A stretch of 14,148 nucleotides of DNA, taken from NCBI GenBank assembly GCA_045598345.1, contig JAZLLX010000034.1:1-14148 (forward strand). The letters run 5' to 3'. A model generated the notes under the pieces. It did no database searches. It was given only the letters and a program-made list of their open reading frames with translations, and was not told where the DNA came from. The number at the start of each line of letters is the position of its first letter. Positions within the stretch are counted from its first letter, which is position 1. This document shows, piece after piece, positions 1 to 7,625 of the stretch. The DNA comes from Phascolarctobacterium_B sp045598345. Its GTDB lineage: Bacteria > Bacillota > Negativicutes > Acidaminococcales > Acidaminococcaceae. A program made the translations under genes and the position numbers.

Positions 1-13
1 TGGCGGTTTTGTA

Positions 14-1633
14 TCATGCTCCTTCAAATACCCCCCGCACCAACTGGGCGATATTCTTGCTGTGGTCGCTGACACGCTTCATATTTATCAAAAGTTCCAT
101 CAGCATTGCCCCGTTCCCCGGGTCACAAAGTTTGTCATTCAAACGGCTGATGTGATTCTCACGAATAATCTTTTGATATTCCTTAACATCCTGTGCCTTC
201 TGCACCGCCTGTGTCGCCAACTTGGCATCACTGTTAGCCAGCGCCCGCAAAGCCAAACTGTTGGTTTCCACCACCATCTTCGCCAAAAGCCGCAACTCTT
301 TCTTTGCCTCCTCGCTGAAAATTACCGGCTCTTCCACAATCTGCACACTGCGTTTGGCAAGGGTCTTGGCGTGGTCACCAATCCGCTCCAAATCATTCAC
401 CGCGTGGAGCAAATCCGTATGTTTCTCCGCCAAATCCTCACTCAGTTCCGTGTAGGCAATTTTGGTAATATATTGGGTGATGTCCATTTCCAATTTATCA
501 ATAATGGGCTCGTGCGCCAACACATATTTAACTTTCTTTTTATTAAAATGGTTGAGGGAATCCAAAGCAAAAACCACATTCTTCCGGCAGATATACCCCA
601 TACGCAAGACCTCTTTGCCCGCCAAACCCATGGCAACACCGGGAGTATGAAGCATCTTCTCGTCCAGATACACCGGTTTCATTGGTACAATATCTCCACC
701 CTTTTCCGGCAAAATTTTTTCTACTATTTCCAAAAAAAATCCTGTAATTGGCATAAAAAGGCAAGTGATAAAAATATTAAAAATAGTATGGGCATTTGCT
801 ATTTGCCTAGCAATACTGTGACCCGGCGTCAACCATTCCACAAAACTTTGAAACTGAGGTAGGAAAAACATCGCCAATATAGCACCAATTGCATTAAATA
901 AAATATTGGCAACAGCCACTCGCTGGGCGGTTATAGTACCAGTAAATGATGCTAAGAGTGGTGGTGATCCTGAACCGATATTAGCACCCAATATAATCGG
1001 TAAAGCCGCTCCCAAAGGAATCAGACCTTGCAATGACAAGGCAATGACTACACCAATGGAAGCAGAACTGGACTGCATTATCACAGTCCCAAAAATTCCC
1101 AACATCAAACCATAAACTGGATGTTCACTCATTTTGACGACAAAAGGTGCAAACCACGGTTCCTGAGCCAACGGACGCATTGATGCCCCCATCATTTCCA
1201 TACCCGTCATTAAAACACCAAATCCCAGTATTACCATACCAAGTGAATGGGTTTTACTTCGTTTGGCAAACATCTGCAACAAATAGCCAGAAAACACTAT
1301 TGCCATGATATAATCTGTCAACTTGAAAGCAACCAACTGTGCAGTCATAGTCGTACCGATACCAGCACCCATAGCCACACCAAAGGCCTGTTTCAGTGTC
1401 AATATTCCCGCATTCACAAGTCCAATAGACATTACAATAGTAGCACCTGATGCCTGAAGCACTGCAGTTACTACAAAACCAAGGATAACTCCCATGGCAA
1501 GCACTCCCGTGAGTTTTTCCAGAATCTTTTGCAACTTCGCTCCTGCGACACGCTGAAGGTTTTCGCCCATCAGCTGCATGCCGTACATAAAGAGTGCCAC
1601 ACCGCCCAAAAGACCCAACACACGAATAAGCAT
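14..1633 (-). CDS. Na+/phosphate cotransporter family protein with C-terminal PhoU-like domain
   Basis: Predicted inner-membrane importer of inorganic phosphate driven by Na+. The 539-residue protein has the two inverted Na/Pi-cotransporter repeats. The first is around residues 55-105 (QASGA at 60-64, GAGIGTT at 89-95). The second is around 180-230 (QSSSA at 187-191, GANIGSGSP at 216-224). A soluble helical PhoU-like domain follows from about 345 to the end, with its paired signatures DLERIGDHAK (414-423) and MKRVSDHSKN (518-527). I chose the ATG at 1633 because AAGGAGG lies five bases upstream; the frame is open further back to a TTG, but that would place the ribosome site inside the gene. 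The family consensus for the first signature is QSSSA, so QASGA is a departure, as is GSGSPP after GANI. The family assignment is firm; the substrate is inferred from the family. It has its own promoter, so it is not simply an extension of the upstream AEC gene. Confidence 0.9.
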   Translation of the reverse strand: MLIRVLGLLGGVALFMYGMQLMGENLQRVAGAKLQKILEKLTGVLAMGVILGFVVTAVLQASGATIVMSIGLVNAGILTLKQAFGVAMGAGIGTTMTAQLVAFKLTDYIMAIVFSGYLLQMFAKRSKTHSLGMVILGFGVLMTGMEMMGASMRPLAQEPWFAPFVVKMSEHPVYGLMLGIFGTVIMQSSSASIGVVIALSLQGLIPLGAALPIILGANIGSGSPPLLASFTGTITAQRVAVANILFNAIGAILAMFFLPQFQSFVEWLTPGHSIARQIANAHTIFNIFITCLFMPITGFFLEIVEKILPEKGGDIVPMKPVYLDEKMLHTPGVAMGLAGKEVLRMGYICRKNVVFALDSLNHFNKKKVKYVLAHEPIIDKLEMDITQYITKIAYTELSEDLAEKHTDLLHAVNDLERIGDHAKTLAKRSVQIVEEPVIFSEEAKKELRLLAKMVVETNSLALRALANSDAKLATQAVQKAQDVKEYQKIIRENHISRLNDKLCDPGNGAMLMELLINMKRVSDHSKNIAQLVRGVFEGA

Positions 1634-1671
1634 TCTTTCCTCCTTTTTTTTAATTAACAATTAACTATATA

Positions 1672-1706
1672 ATTATAATCGGAAATTTTTGCCGCAGGCA
1701 AAAATT
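1672..1706 (-). promoter_or_regulatory. Promoter of the Na/Pi transporter gene with an overlapping palindrome
   Basis: On the minus strand a TATAAT (1672-1677) sits 18 bases after TTGCCT (1696-1701), about 39 bases before the ATG at 1633. The -35 lies inside a perfect inverted repeat with 10-bp arms, AATTTTTGCC and GGCAAAAATT, around a 3-base centre (1684-1706). No U-run follows the palindrome, so it is a poor intrinsic terminator for the upstream AEC gene. A repressor operator is a reasonable alternative. Both readings are inference. Confidence 0.45.
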
Positions 1707-1711
1707 ATCCT

Positions 1712-1746
1712 TAATTACTCATTACTAATTACTAATTGCTAATTGA
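1712..1746. repeat. Five tandem 7-bp units abutting the AEC stop codon
   Basis: Five contiguous degenerate heptamers on the plus strand: TAATTAC, TCATTAC, TAATTAC, TAATTGC, TAATTGA. They end exactly where the stop codon of the AEC gene begins (1747-1749). The unit resembles those in the arrays around wecB (for example TAATTCG), but here no copy of the 21-bp motif follows. Confidence 0.6.
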
Positions 1747-2694
1747 TCAAAACGCTCCCAATGTTTTCCACAAAAAAATCCAGCAGAAGAGTGTGAAGCA
1801 ACTCAATGCTGTGGAATAGACCACACTGTTGCCCGCCAAAACATCGTCCCCGCCCATCATTTGTGCCATAGCATAGGAGATTACCGCCGTAGGCGCGCCG
1901 AACATCACCAGCATGGAGGCAAACTCAATGCCCCGGAAACCGAACCAATAGGACACGGGCAACATAATGGCCGGAATCACCACAAGCCGCCCCAGCACGG
2001 AAATAATCACCTGCAACCAGTTAGGTTTCCCCATGCCGCTGAAGGATGCGCCAAGTACAATCAGGGCCAAAGGAGAGGTCATAAGCCCCAACTGCACTAC
2101 CAGTTTATCCAAAAAAACAGGCAGCACAATGCCCACAAGACGGATTGCCGCTGCCGATAAAAATCCCATAACCATGGGGTTCAAAACCACTTCCTTAAGC
2201 AAGGACTTAATATCCAGTTTGCCCCCACGAAAATATTCAAAAGTAATAACTGCCAATACATTATACATAGGTACAATTACCGCCACCAGCATGGCAGTGA
2301 CCCCTGCATTCTCAAAGCCGAACATATTAACAACCACGGGATAACCCATAATGACAAAGTTGGAACGGTACAGGTTTTGAATCATCGCCCCCCGTTCACG
2401 GGGGTTCTTCGTCACCCAGCAACTGAAGCACCAACTTATAATCCACAAACACAAAACCGCCACGATGGAATAAATCAAAAGCCGCGGCCTGTAGTCGTTG
2501 ATGGTGGCATGATAGGTGGAATTGAACAACATGAAGAAAAAGAAGACCTTAAAAATCACACCGTTCAAACGCTTCAGTTCGGCCTGGTTCAGCCAGTCAC
2601 GCTTTTTAATCAGCATACCGATGAGCATCAGCACACCCATGGGCAGCACTGCGTTCACCGAAAGTATGAAATTGGAATACATCACTCCGTCCAT
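1747..2694 (-). CDS. AEC (auxin efflux carrier) family permease
   Basis: A hydrophobic protein of 315 residues with about ten membrane segments, matching the Mem_trans/AEC family. Bacterial members export or exchange organic acids such as malate, malonate or citrate. Family-like features are the N-terminal LMLIGMLIKKRDWL segment, LIVLGASFSGMG in the middle, and the C-terminal APTAVISYAMAQMMGGD stretch that is typical of the second half of the fold. The start is uncertain: ATG at 2694 has no Shine-Dalgarno site and lies only about five bases from the predicted transcription start, so it could be leaderless. ATG at 2682 (four codons in) has GGAG only two bases upstream, too close for a normal site. 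The gene lies between the pckG terminator and the Na/Pi gene, so it is probably monocistronic. A dicarboxylate substrate would suit the PEP carboxykinase next door, but that is speculation. Confidence 0.85.
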   Translation of the reverse strand: MDGVMYSNFILSVNAVLPMGVLMLIGMLIKKRDWLNQAELKRLNGVIFKVFFFFMLFNSTYHATINDYRPRLLIYSIVAVLCLWIISWCFSCWVTKNPRERGAMIQNLYRSNFVIMGYPVVVNMFGFENAGVTAMLVAVIVPMYNVLAVITFEYFRGGKLDIKSLLKEVVLNPMVMGFLSAAAIRLVGIVLPVFLDKLVVQLGLMTSPLALIVLGASFSGMGKPNWLQVIISVLGRLVVIPAIMLPVSYWFGFRGIEFASMLVMFGAPTAVISYAMAQMMGGDDVLAGNSVVYSTALSCFTLFCWIFLWKTLGAF

Positions 2695-2705
2695 AGTTGT
2701 TATAA

Positions 2706-2714
2706 ATTATACCA
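2706..2714 (-). promoter_or_regulatory. Extended -10 promoter of the AEC gene
   Basis: The minus strand reads TTTGTGGTATAAT, with TATAAT at 2706-2711 and the extended TG at 2713-2714. The -35 region is poor (TTTATT at 2729-2734), as expected for an extended -10 site. Transcription would start near 2699, five bases before the ATG. The element closely matches the ones upstream of pckG and wecB. Confidence 0.5.
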
Positions 2715-2736
2715 CAAATTTTATATTTAATAAATA

Positions 2737-2770
2737 AAAAAATACCATTCCAAACCGAATGGTATTTTTT
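2737..2770 (-). terminator. Intrinsic terminator of pckG
   Basis: A perfect 14-bp stem (2737-2750 with 2757-2770) with a 6-base loop begins just past the pckG stop. On the minus strand the arm ends in a run of T followed by TTATTTATT. The other arm begins with a matching run of A, so it could also act on plus-strand transcripts. The AEC promoter follows directly. Confidence 0.85.
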
Positions 2771-2774
2771 AGTT

Positions 2775-4727
2775 TTACTTCCTCTTTCCCAGTTGTGCCT
2801 TCAATTCAGCCAAAAGGTCCCGCAAAGCGGCAGGTACACGTTTTGCGGAGGAGTTCACAATTTGGGAAGTTTTGGATGCTTTCATATCATATTCATCATA
2901 GGAGGCGGCTATGGCATCAATTTCCTTGTGCCAGCCCTCCACATCAACTTTAAGAATCTCTTTGAGATTTTTTACTTCAACCTTGAATTTGCCCACATTG
3001 TTTTCCAATGAGATGTCCTTGACCAAAGGCAAATTACCGATGGCTGTGTCCCTGGCCTCCGCCCTGCCGTCAATACGGTCACAAATCCATTTCAGGACAC
3101 GGCTGTTGTCCCCAAAGCCGGGCCACATAAATTCGCCCTTCGTATTTTTGCGGAACCAGTTCACAAAATAAATTTTGGGCAGATTCTGCGGGTTGAAGGA
3201 AGTCCGTTCCATCTCCAGCCAGTGCTGGAAATAGTCCGCCACATTATAGCCGAAGAAGGGCAGCATGGCCATGGGGTCACGGCGTACCTGTCCGATTTTG
3301 TCGGAAATAACCGCTGCGGTGATTTCCGAACCCGCCGCAGAACCCAAAAACACCCCGTGCACCCAACTCTTTGCCTCATTCACCAAAGGAATGACGGAAG
3401 ACCTCCTGCCGCCGAAAATAATGGCATCCACAGGCACGCCGGTGGGCTTGCCCTTGTACATCCCTTCAAACCCTTCCTTGTCAAGCACAGGGCAATTTCC
3501 TGCTGGTGCGGTAAAACGGCTGTTCTTGTGGGCGGCAACGTAACCGATTTTTTTTACCTCATCCTTGGTCATACCCGGCTTGGGTCCCATGTACTGCCCG
3601 TTGTCCGTGCAACGGTAGCAGGGGTTGCCCTGCCAGTCAATACCCGTTTCCGGGGCATCCGTACCCATACCTTCCCACCACACATCCCCGTCTGGGGTAA
3701 GCGCCACGTTGGTGAAAATTGTGTTTTTCTGACAGGAAAGCAAAGCATTGGGATTGGACTCCCTGGAAGTTCCCGGCGCCACCCCGAAGAAACCCTTTTC
3801 CGGGTTAATGGCATAAAGCCGTCCGTCCTCACCGGGCTTCAGCCAGGCAATATCATCCCCGATGGTTTTCAGTTTCCACCCCGGCAGTTCCGGCAGCATC
3901 ATGGCCAAATTGGTCTTGCCGCAAGCGGAAGGGAAGGAAGCGGTAAAATGATACTGCTTGTTCTCCGGGCTCGTCAAGGTAAGCACCAGCATATGTTCCG
4001 CCAGCCAGCCATTGTCCTTGCCCAATTTGGAAGCAATCCTGAGGGCAAAACATTTTTTGCCCAGCAACGCATTGCCGCCATAGCCGGAGCCGAATGACCA
4101 AATCTCCCTGTCCTCCGGAAACTGCACAATATATTTGTCATCAATGGACTTGGCACAGGGCCACGCCACATCTTTTTGTCCCTTTTTCAACGGTACGCCC
4201 ACGGAATGGATACAGGGCACAAAATCAATCCCCGTATCCAAATGCTTCATCACTGCCGTACCCGTGCGGGTCATAATATTCATATTCACCACCACATAGG
4301 GGGAATCCGTAATCTCAATGCCGTATTGGGTTATATGATTGCCGATGGGACCCATGGCAAAAGGAATGACATACATAGTACGCCCCTTCATACAGCCCTT
4401 AAACTTTTTCAGCAATTCCTTTTTCATCTCGGAGGGCTCACGCCAATAATTTGTGGGCCCCGCATCAATCTCTTTTTCGGAACAGACAAAAGTCCTGTTC
4501 TCCACCCTTGCCACATCGGATGCGTGGGAGCGTGCCAAATAACAGCCCGGTCTTAATTTCTGATTAAGTTTTATGAACTGCCCCGTCCCCACCATTTTTT
4601 CGCACAAAGCGAAATGTTCCTTTTGTGTGCCTTTGATTACAACAACTTCCTCAGGATTGCAAATCTTCACCCATCTGTCAACCCATTCCTGAACCTTTAC
4701 ATTCTTAAACTGCGGTGCTTTTACCAT
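2775..4727 (-). CDS. pckG: Phosphoenolpyruvate carboxykinase (GTP)
   Basis: Interconverts oxaloacetate + GTP with PEP + GDP + CO2 in the cytoplasm. It serves gluconeogenesis, or CO2 fixation towards oxaloacetate in succinate-forming anaerobes. The 650-residue protein is of the GTP class, not the ATP class. The P-loop is FPSACGKTN (265-273), the metal-site segment TIGDDIAWL is at 288-296, and SGYGGNALLGKKCFALR (214-230) and NWFRKN (523-528) are also typical. The length is slightly above the usual 590-640 because of a lysine-rich helical C-terminal tail. The start at 4727 is the only reasonable ATG. The ribosome site is unusual: GGAGG lies about 15 bases upstream, while a nearer AAGGA is almost adjacent. 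The gene has its own promoter and terminator, so it is independent of the ATP synthase operon upstream. Confidence 0.95.
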   Translation of the reverse strand: MVKAPQFKNVKVQEWVDRWVKICNPEEVVVIKGTQKEHFALCEKMVGTGQFIKLNQKLRPGCYLARSHASDVARVENRTFVCSEKEIDAGPTNYWREPSEMKKELLKKFKGCMKGRTMYVIPFAMGPIGNHITQYGIEITDSPYVVVNMNIMTRTGTAVMKHLDTGIDFVPCIHSVGVPLKKGQKDVAWPCAKSIDDKYIVQFPEDREIWSFGSGYGGNALLGKKCFALRIASKLGKDNGWLAEHMLVLTLTSPENKQYHFTASFPSACGKTNLAMMLPELPGWKLKTIGDDIAWLKPGEDGRLYAINPEKGFFGVAPGTSRESNPNALLSCQKNTIFTNVALTPDGDVWWEGMGTDAPETGIDWQGNPCYRCTDNGQYMGPKPGMTKDEVKKIGYVAAHKNSRFTAPAGNCPVLDKEGFEGMYKGKPTGVPVDAIIFGGRRSSVIPLVNEAKSWVHGVFLGSAAGSEITAAVISDKIGQVRRDPMAMLPFFGYNVADYFQHWLEMERTSFNPQNLPKIYFVNWFRKNTKGEFMWPGFGDNSRVLKWICDRIDGRAEARDTAIGNLPLVKDISLENNVGKFKVEVKNLKEILKVDVEGWHKEIDAIAASYDEYDMKASKTSQIVNSSAKRVPAALRDLLAELKAQLGKRK

Positions 4728-4774
4728 TTTCCTTGTTTTCTGCCTCCAAATATTACTTGAAAATATATCAAAAT

Positions 4775-4783
4775 ATTATAGCA
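4775..4783 (-). promoter_or_regulatory. Extended -10 promoter of pckG
   Basis: The minus strand reads TTTGTGCTATAAT, with TATAAT at 4775-4780 and TG at 4782-4783. No good -35 is visible. It lies between the atp terminator and pckG and predicts a 5' leader of about 40 bases. Confidence 0.6.
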
Positions 4784-4814
4784 CAAATGGAAAGAAAAAT
4801 GTATAAAAAATTAA

Positions 4815-4850
4815 AGAAAAATCCCACCCCTTGCGGAATGGGATTTTTCT
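4815..4850 (-). terminator. Intrinsic terminator of the ATP synthase operon
   Basis: A perfect 12-bp stem (4815-4826 with 4839-4850). In RNA from the minus strand the 12-base centre extends it by four more pairs (two C-G and two U-G) closed by a GCAA loop, a GNRA tetraloop. The 3' arm ends in TTTTTCT followed by further T-rich sequence. It lies 27 bases past the atpC stop and separates the operon from pckG. Confidence 0.88.
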
Positions 4851-4877
4851 TGTAATTTTGATATTGTCCAACACTTT

Positions 4878-5291
4878 TTAACCGGAAACTTTTGCCTTAG
4901 TTTTCAACCTGGTCAATGCCTTTTGCAAAGCAATGGCAGCCCTGTCCATATCAAATTCTGCGCTCTTGGAAGCCAGACGTTCCTCCGCCCGTTTCCTTGC
5001 CGCCTCGGCCCTTGCCACATCAATGTCGTTGCCGTCCTCTGCCACAGTTGCAAGAACTGTGCATTTGGTGCCGTTCATTTCCAAAAAGCCGCCTGCCACA
5101 GAAAAATATTTTACAGTCCCGTCTTCCAGATTAATCTTCACCGGCGCAATGCTGAGGGCTGCGGTAATGGGCAAATGCTTTGCCTCAAGACCCATACTGC
5201 CGCTGGGGGCAGTGAAACCCACATAAGTTGCCTTATCCGTGCTAAAAAGCATTTTATCCGGCGTAACAATTTCAAAAGTAAAGGTAGTCAT
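4878..5291 (-). CDS. atpC: F-type ATP synthase epsilon subunit
   Basis: Central-stalk subunit that joins gamma to the c-ring and can inhibit ATP hydrolysis. The 137-residue protein has the normal length and two-part form. An N-terminal beta-sandwich covers about 1-84 (TFEIVTPDKMLF at the start, APSGSMGLEAKHLP at 28-41). A helical hairpin follows from about 90, beginning ARAEAARKRAEERL. The ATG at 5291 has AAGGAG five bases upstream and begins one base after the atpD stop, so the two are translationally close. It is the last gene of the operon. Confidence 0.95.
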   Translation of the reverse strand: MTTFTFEIVTPDKMLFSTDKATYVGFTAPSGSMGLEAKHLPITAALSIAPVKINLEDGTVKYFSVAGGFLEMNGTKCTVLATVAEDGNDIDVARAEAARKRAEERLASKSAEFDMDRAAIALQKALTRLKTKAKVSG

Positions 5292-5292
5292 A

Positions 5293-6705
5293 TTACTCCT
5301 TCAAGGTCTTTGCCTTTGCGATGGCGTCATCAATGGTACCAACCATATAGAATGCGCCCTCCGGCAAATCGTCATGCTTGCCTTCCAGAATCTCTTTGAA
5401 CCCGCGGATGGTTTCCTTCAGAGGAACATATTGGCCGGGAGTGCCGGTGAACTGTTCCGCTACGAAGAAGGCCTGGCTCAGGAATTTCTGAATCTTGCGG
5501 GCACGGGCAACAGTGACCTTGTCCTCCTCGCTCAATTCTTCCATACCTAAAATGGCGATAATGTCCTGCAACTCTTTGTAGCGTTGCAAAATTGCCTGTA
5601 CGCCACGGGCAACATTATAATGCTCCTCGCCAATTACCAACGGGTCCAAAATACGACTGGTGGAATCCAATGGGTCAACTGCCGGATAAATACCAAGTTC
5701 CGCAATCTGACGGCTCAATACAGTGGTGGCGTCCAGATGGGCAAACGTGCCAGCCGGAGCCGGGTCTGTCAAGTCGTCCGCAGGCACATAAACTGCCTGT
5801 ACGGAAGTGATGGAACCTGTCTTGGTGGAAGTGATACGCTCTTGCAAAGCGCCGATGTCGTTTGCCAAAGTAGGTTGGTAACCTACGGCAGAGGGCATAC
5901 GGCCCAGCAGCGCGGACACTTCGGAACCTGCCTGAATAAAACGGAAAATGTTGTCAATGAACAGAAGCACGTCCTGCCCCCCAACATCACGGAAATATTC
6001 AGCCATTGTAAGACCGGTAAGGCCTACACGCATACGGGCTCCGGGGGGCTCGTTCATCTGGCCATAGACCAATGCGGTCTTACTGATAACGCCGGATTCC
6101 TTCATTTCGCCCCAAAGGTCGTTACCCTCACGGGTACGCTCGCCTACGCCGGCGAAAACGGAATAGCCGCCGTGTGCGGTTGCAATATTATGAATCAACT
6201 CCATAATAATAACCGTCTTACCTACACCGGCACCGCCGAACAGACCAATCTTGCCGCCCATTGCGTAGGGTGCAATCAGGTCAACGACCTTAATGCCGGT
6301 TTCCAAAATCTTTGTAGAAGTTGCCTGTTGATCGAAGCTGGGTGCCGGTCTGTGAATAGGCCAGTAATCAGCCGCCTTAACAGGTGTATCATCTTTGTCC
6401 ACGGTCTCGCCCAGAACATTGAAGATACGGCCCAAAACGCCGTCACCAACAGGAACAGCGATGGGGCGGCCCGTATCCACACATTCCATACCACGAACCA
6501 AACCGTCGGTGGAACTCATTGCAACGGCACGGGCAACATCCTTGCCAATGTGCTGCATAACCTCACAAGTAAGATGGATTTTGGTCTTTCCATCCGGAGT
6601 GGTTCCATCAATTTTGATTGCGTTCAAAATGGCGGGAAGGGACTTCGGAGCAAATTTGATATCGATGACAGGGCCAACTACTTGTACAATTTTACCTGTA
6701 TTCAA
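5293..6705 (-). CDS. atpD: F-type ATP synthase beta subunit (catalytic), TTG start
   Basis: Catalytic subunit of F1. I read 470 residues from a TTG at 6703-6705, giving the usual beginning NTGKIVQVVGPVIDIKF. AGGGAGG lies eight bases upstream of this TTG. The upstream in-frame ATG at 6762 would add 19 unrelated residues and overlap atpG by 41 bases, so I reject it. The catalytic parts are intact: P-loop GGAGVGKT (157-164), catalytic Glu in GERTREG (E189), the Walker B segment LLFIDNIFRF, and LLGRMPSAVGYQPTLA. The DELSEED loop reads EELSEED (389-395), a conservative change. Nothing suggests loss of activity. Confidence 0.97.
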   Translation of the reverse strand: MNTGKIVQVVGPVIDIKFAPKSLPAILNAIKIDGTTPDGKTKIHLTCEVMQHIGKDVARAVAMSSTDGLVRGMECVDTGRPIAVPVGDGVLGRIFNVLGETVDKDDTPVKAADYWPIHRPAPSFDQQATSTKILETGIKVVDLIAPYAMGGKIGLFGGAGVGKTVIIMELIHNIATAHGGYSVFAGVGERTREGNDLWGEMKESGVISKTALVYGQMNEPPGARMRVGLTGLTMAEYFRDVGGQDVLLFIDNIFRFIQAGSEVSALLGRMPSAVGYQPTLANDIGALQERITSTKTGSITSVQAVYVPADDLTDPAPAGTFAHLDATTVLSRQIAELGIYPAVDPLDSTSRILDPLVIGEEHYNVARGVQAILQRYKELQDIIAILGMEELSEEDKVTVARARKIQKFLSQAFFVAEQFTGTPGQYVPLKETIRGFKEILEGKHDDLPEGAFYMVGTIDDAIAKAKTLKE

Positions 6706-6720
6706 GTTATTTGCCTCCCT
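6706..6720 (-). promoter_or_regulatory. Ribosome binding site that fixes the TTG start of atpD
   Basis: AGGGAGG (6714-6720) stands eight bases before TTG on the minus strand, in the 16-base gap between atpG and atpD. It is the reason for preferring TTG over the distant ATG. Confidence 0.8.
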
Positions 6721-6721
6721 A

Positions 6722-7618
6722 TTAGTTTTGTGACTGTGCCAGGGCTTCCACGCCGCCGACAATTTCGTTCAACTCACGGGTAATGCCTGCCTGGCGGGCC
6801 TTGTTGTAGCTCAATTCCAGGTTGGCAACCAGAGCGGCCGCATTATCGGTTGCAGAAGTCATAGCCGTCATACGAGAACCTAACTCACTGGCAGCAGATT
6901 GTACCAGTGCTGCAAAAATTACTGTTTCAAGATATTTAGGTGCCAGGGCACTTAAAATCTCATCCTCACTGGGCTCAAACATGAAGCTTGCGTTCGCCTG
7001 TTCTCCCGCCTTCTCGTCTTTGGCAGGAGGTTCCACAGGGAGAATCTTCTCCACAGTGGGAATTTGGCTCAGCGCGGTTTTGAAGATTGTATAAACAATA
7101 CGCAACTCATCAAACTCACCATCTGCAAATCGCTTTGCCGCGTCCTTAGCGATATCCGCCGCATTGGTGTATTGCGGCCTGTCGCTAAAGCCCATATGGG
7201 AGTTCAGCACAGTGTAACCGCGGTGCAGGAAATAATCCCTTGCCTTGCGGCCACTGGTGATTACAACGACCTCCTTGTCGCAGGCGGCAATTTGAGCCGC
7301 CGCCATCTTGAGGACGTTGGAGCTGTAGGCGCCTGCCAGTCCCTTGTCGGAACACATGACCAGGTACGCCACACGCTTAATCTCTGCGCGCTGTTGCAAA
7401 AGCGGATGTTTCTTAATGTCCAAGCCGGCAAGAATACCTTCATCTGCCACAACATGACTCAGCACCTCTTTGATTTTGATGGCATAAGGACGGCTTGCTG
7501 CCGCTCTCTCCTGCGCACGGCGCAGACGGGCGGCGGCCACCATCTTCATGGCCTTCGTAATCTTACCGATATTGCTGATTGATTTCATGTGGCGACGAAT
7601 CTCGCGTGCATTAGCCAT
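6722..7618 (-). CDS. atpG: F-type ATP synthase gamma subunit
   Basis: Rotor shaft of F1. The 298-residue protein has the two terminal helices that form the coiled coil: ANAREIRRHMKSISNIGKIT at the start and the segment ending in TRELNEIVGGVEALAQSQN. The middle Rossmann-like part includes CSDKGLAGAYSSNV. A charged stretch near 214-222 (PPAKDEKAG) is a normal place for length variation. The ATG at 7618 has GAGGTG upstream and lies seven bases after the atpA stop. Confidence 0.96.
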   Translation of the reverse strand: MANAREIRRHMKSISNIGKITKAMKMVAAARLRRAQERAAASRPYAIKIKEVLSHVVADEGILAGLDIKKHPLLQQRAEIKRVAYLVMCSDKGLAGAYSSNVLKMAAAQIAACDKEVVVITSGRKARDYFLHRGYTVLNSHMGFSDRPQYTNAADIAKDAAKRFADGEFDELRIVYTIFKTALSQIPTVEKILPVEPPAKDEKAGEQANASFMFEPSEDEILSALAPKYLETVIFAALVQSAASELGSRMTAMTSATDNAAALVANLELSYNKARQAGITRELNEIVGGVEALAQSQN

Positions 7619-7625
7619 TAATCAA

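Noticed and set aside
3222..4097. A 291-codon plus-strand open frame antisense to pckG
   Set aside because: Shadow of a conserved gene; histidine- and proline-rich product with no domain.
6706..6762. ATG at 6762 as the start of atpD
   Set aside because: It adds 19 residues foreign to the family and overlaps atpG; the TTG at 6705 has a strong ribosome site and the normal N-terminus.
5584..6783. A 399-codon plus-strand open frame antisense to atpD
   Set aside because: Same reason; atpD is certain on the other strand.
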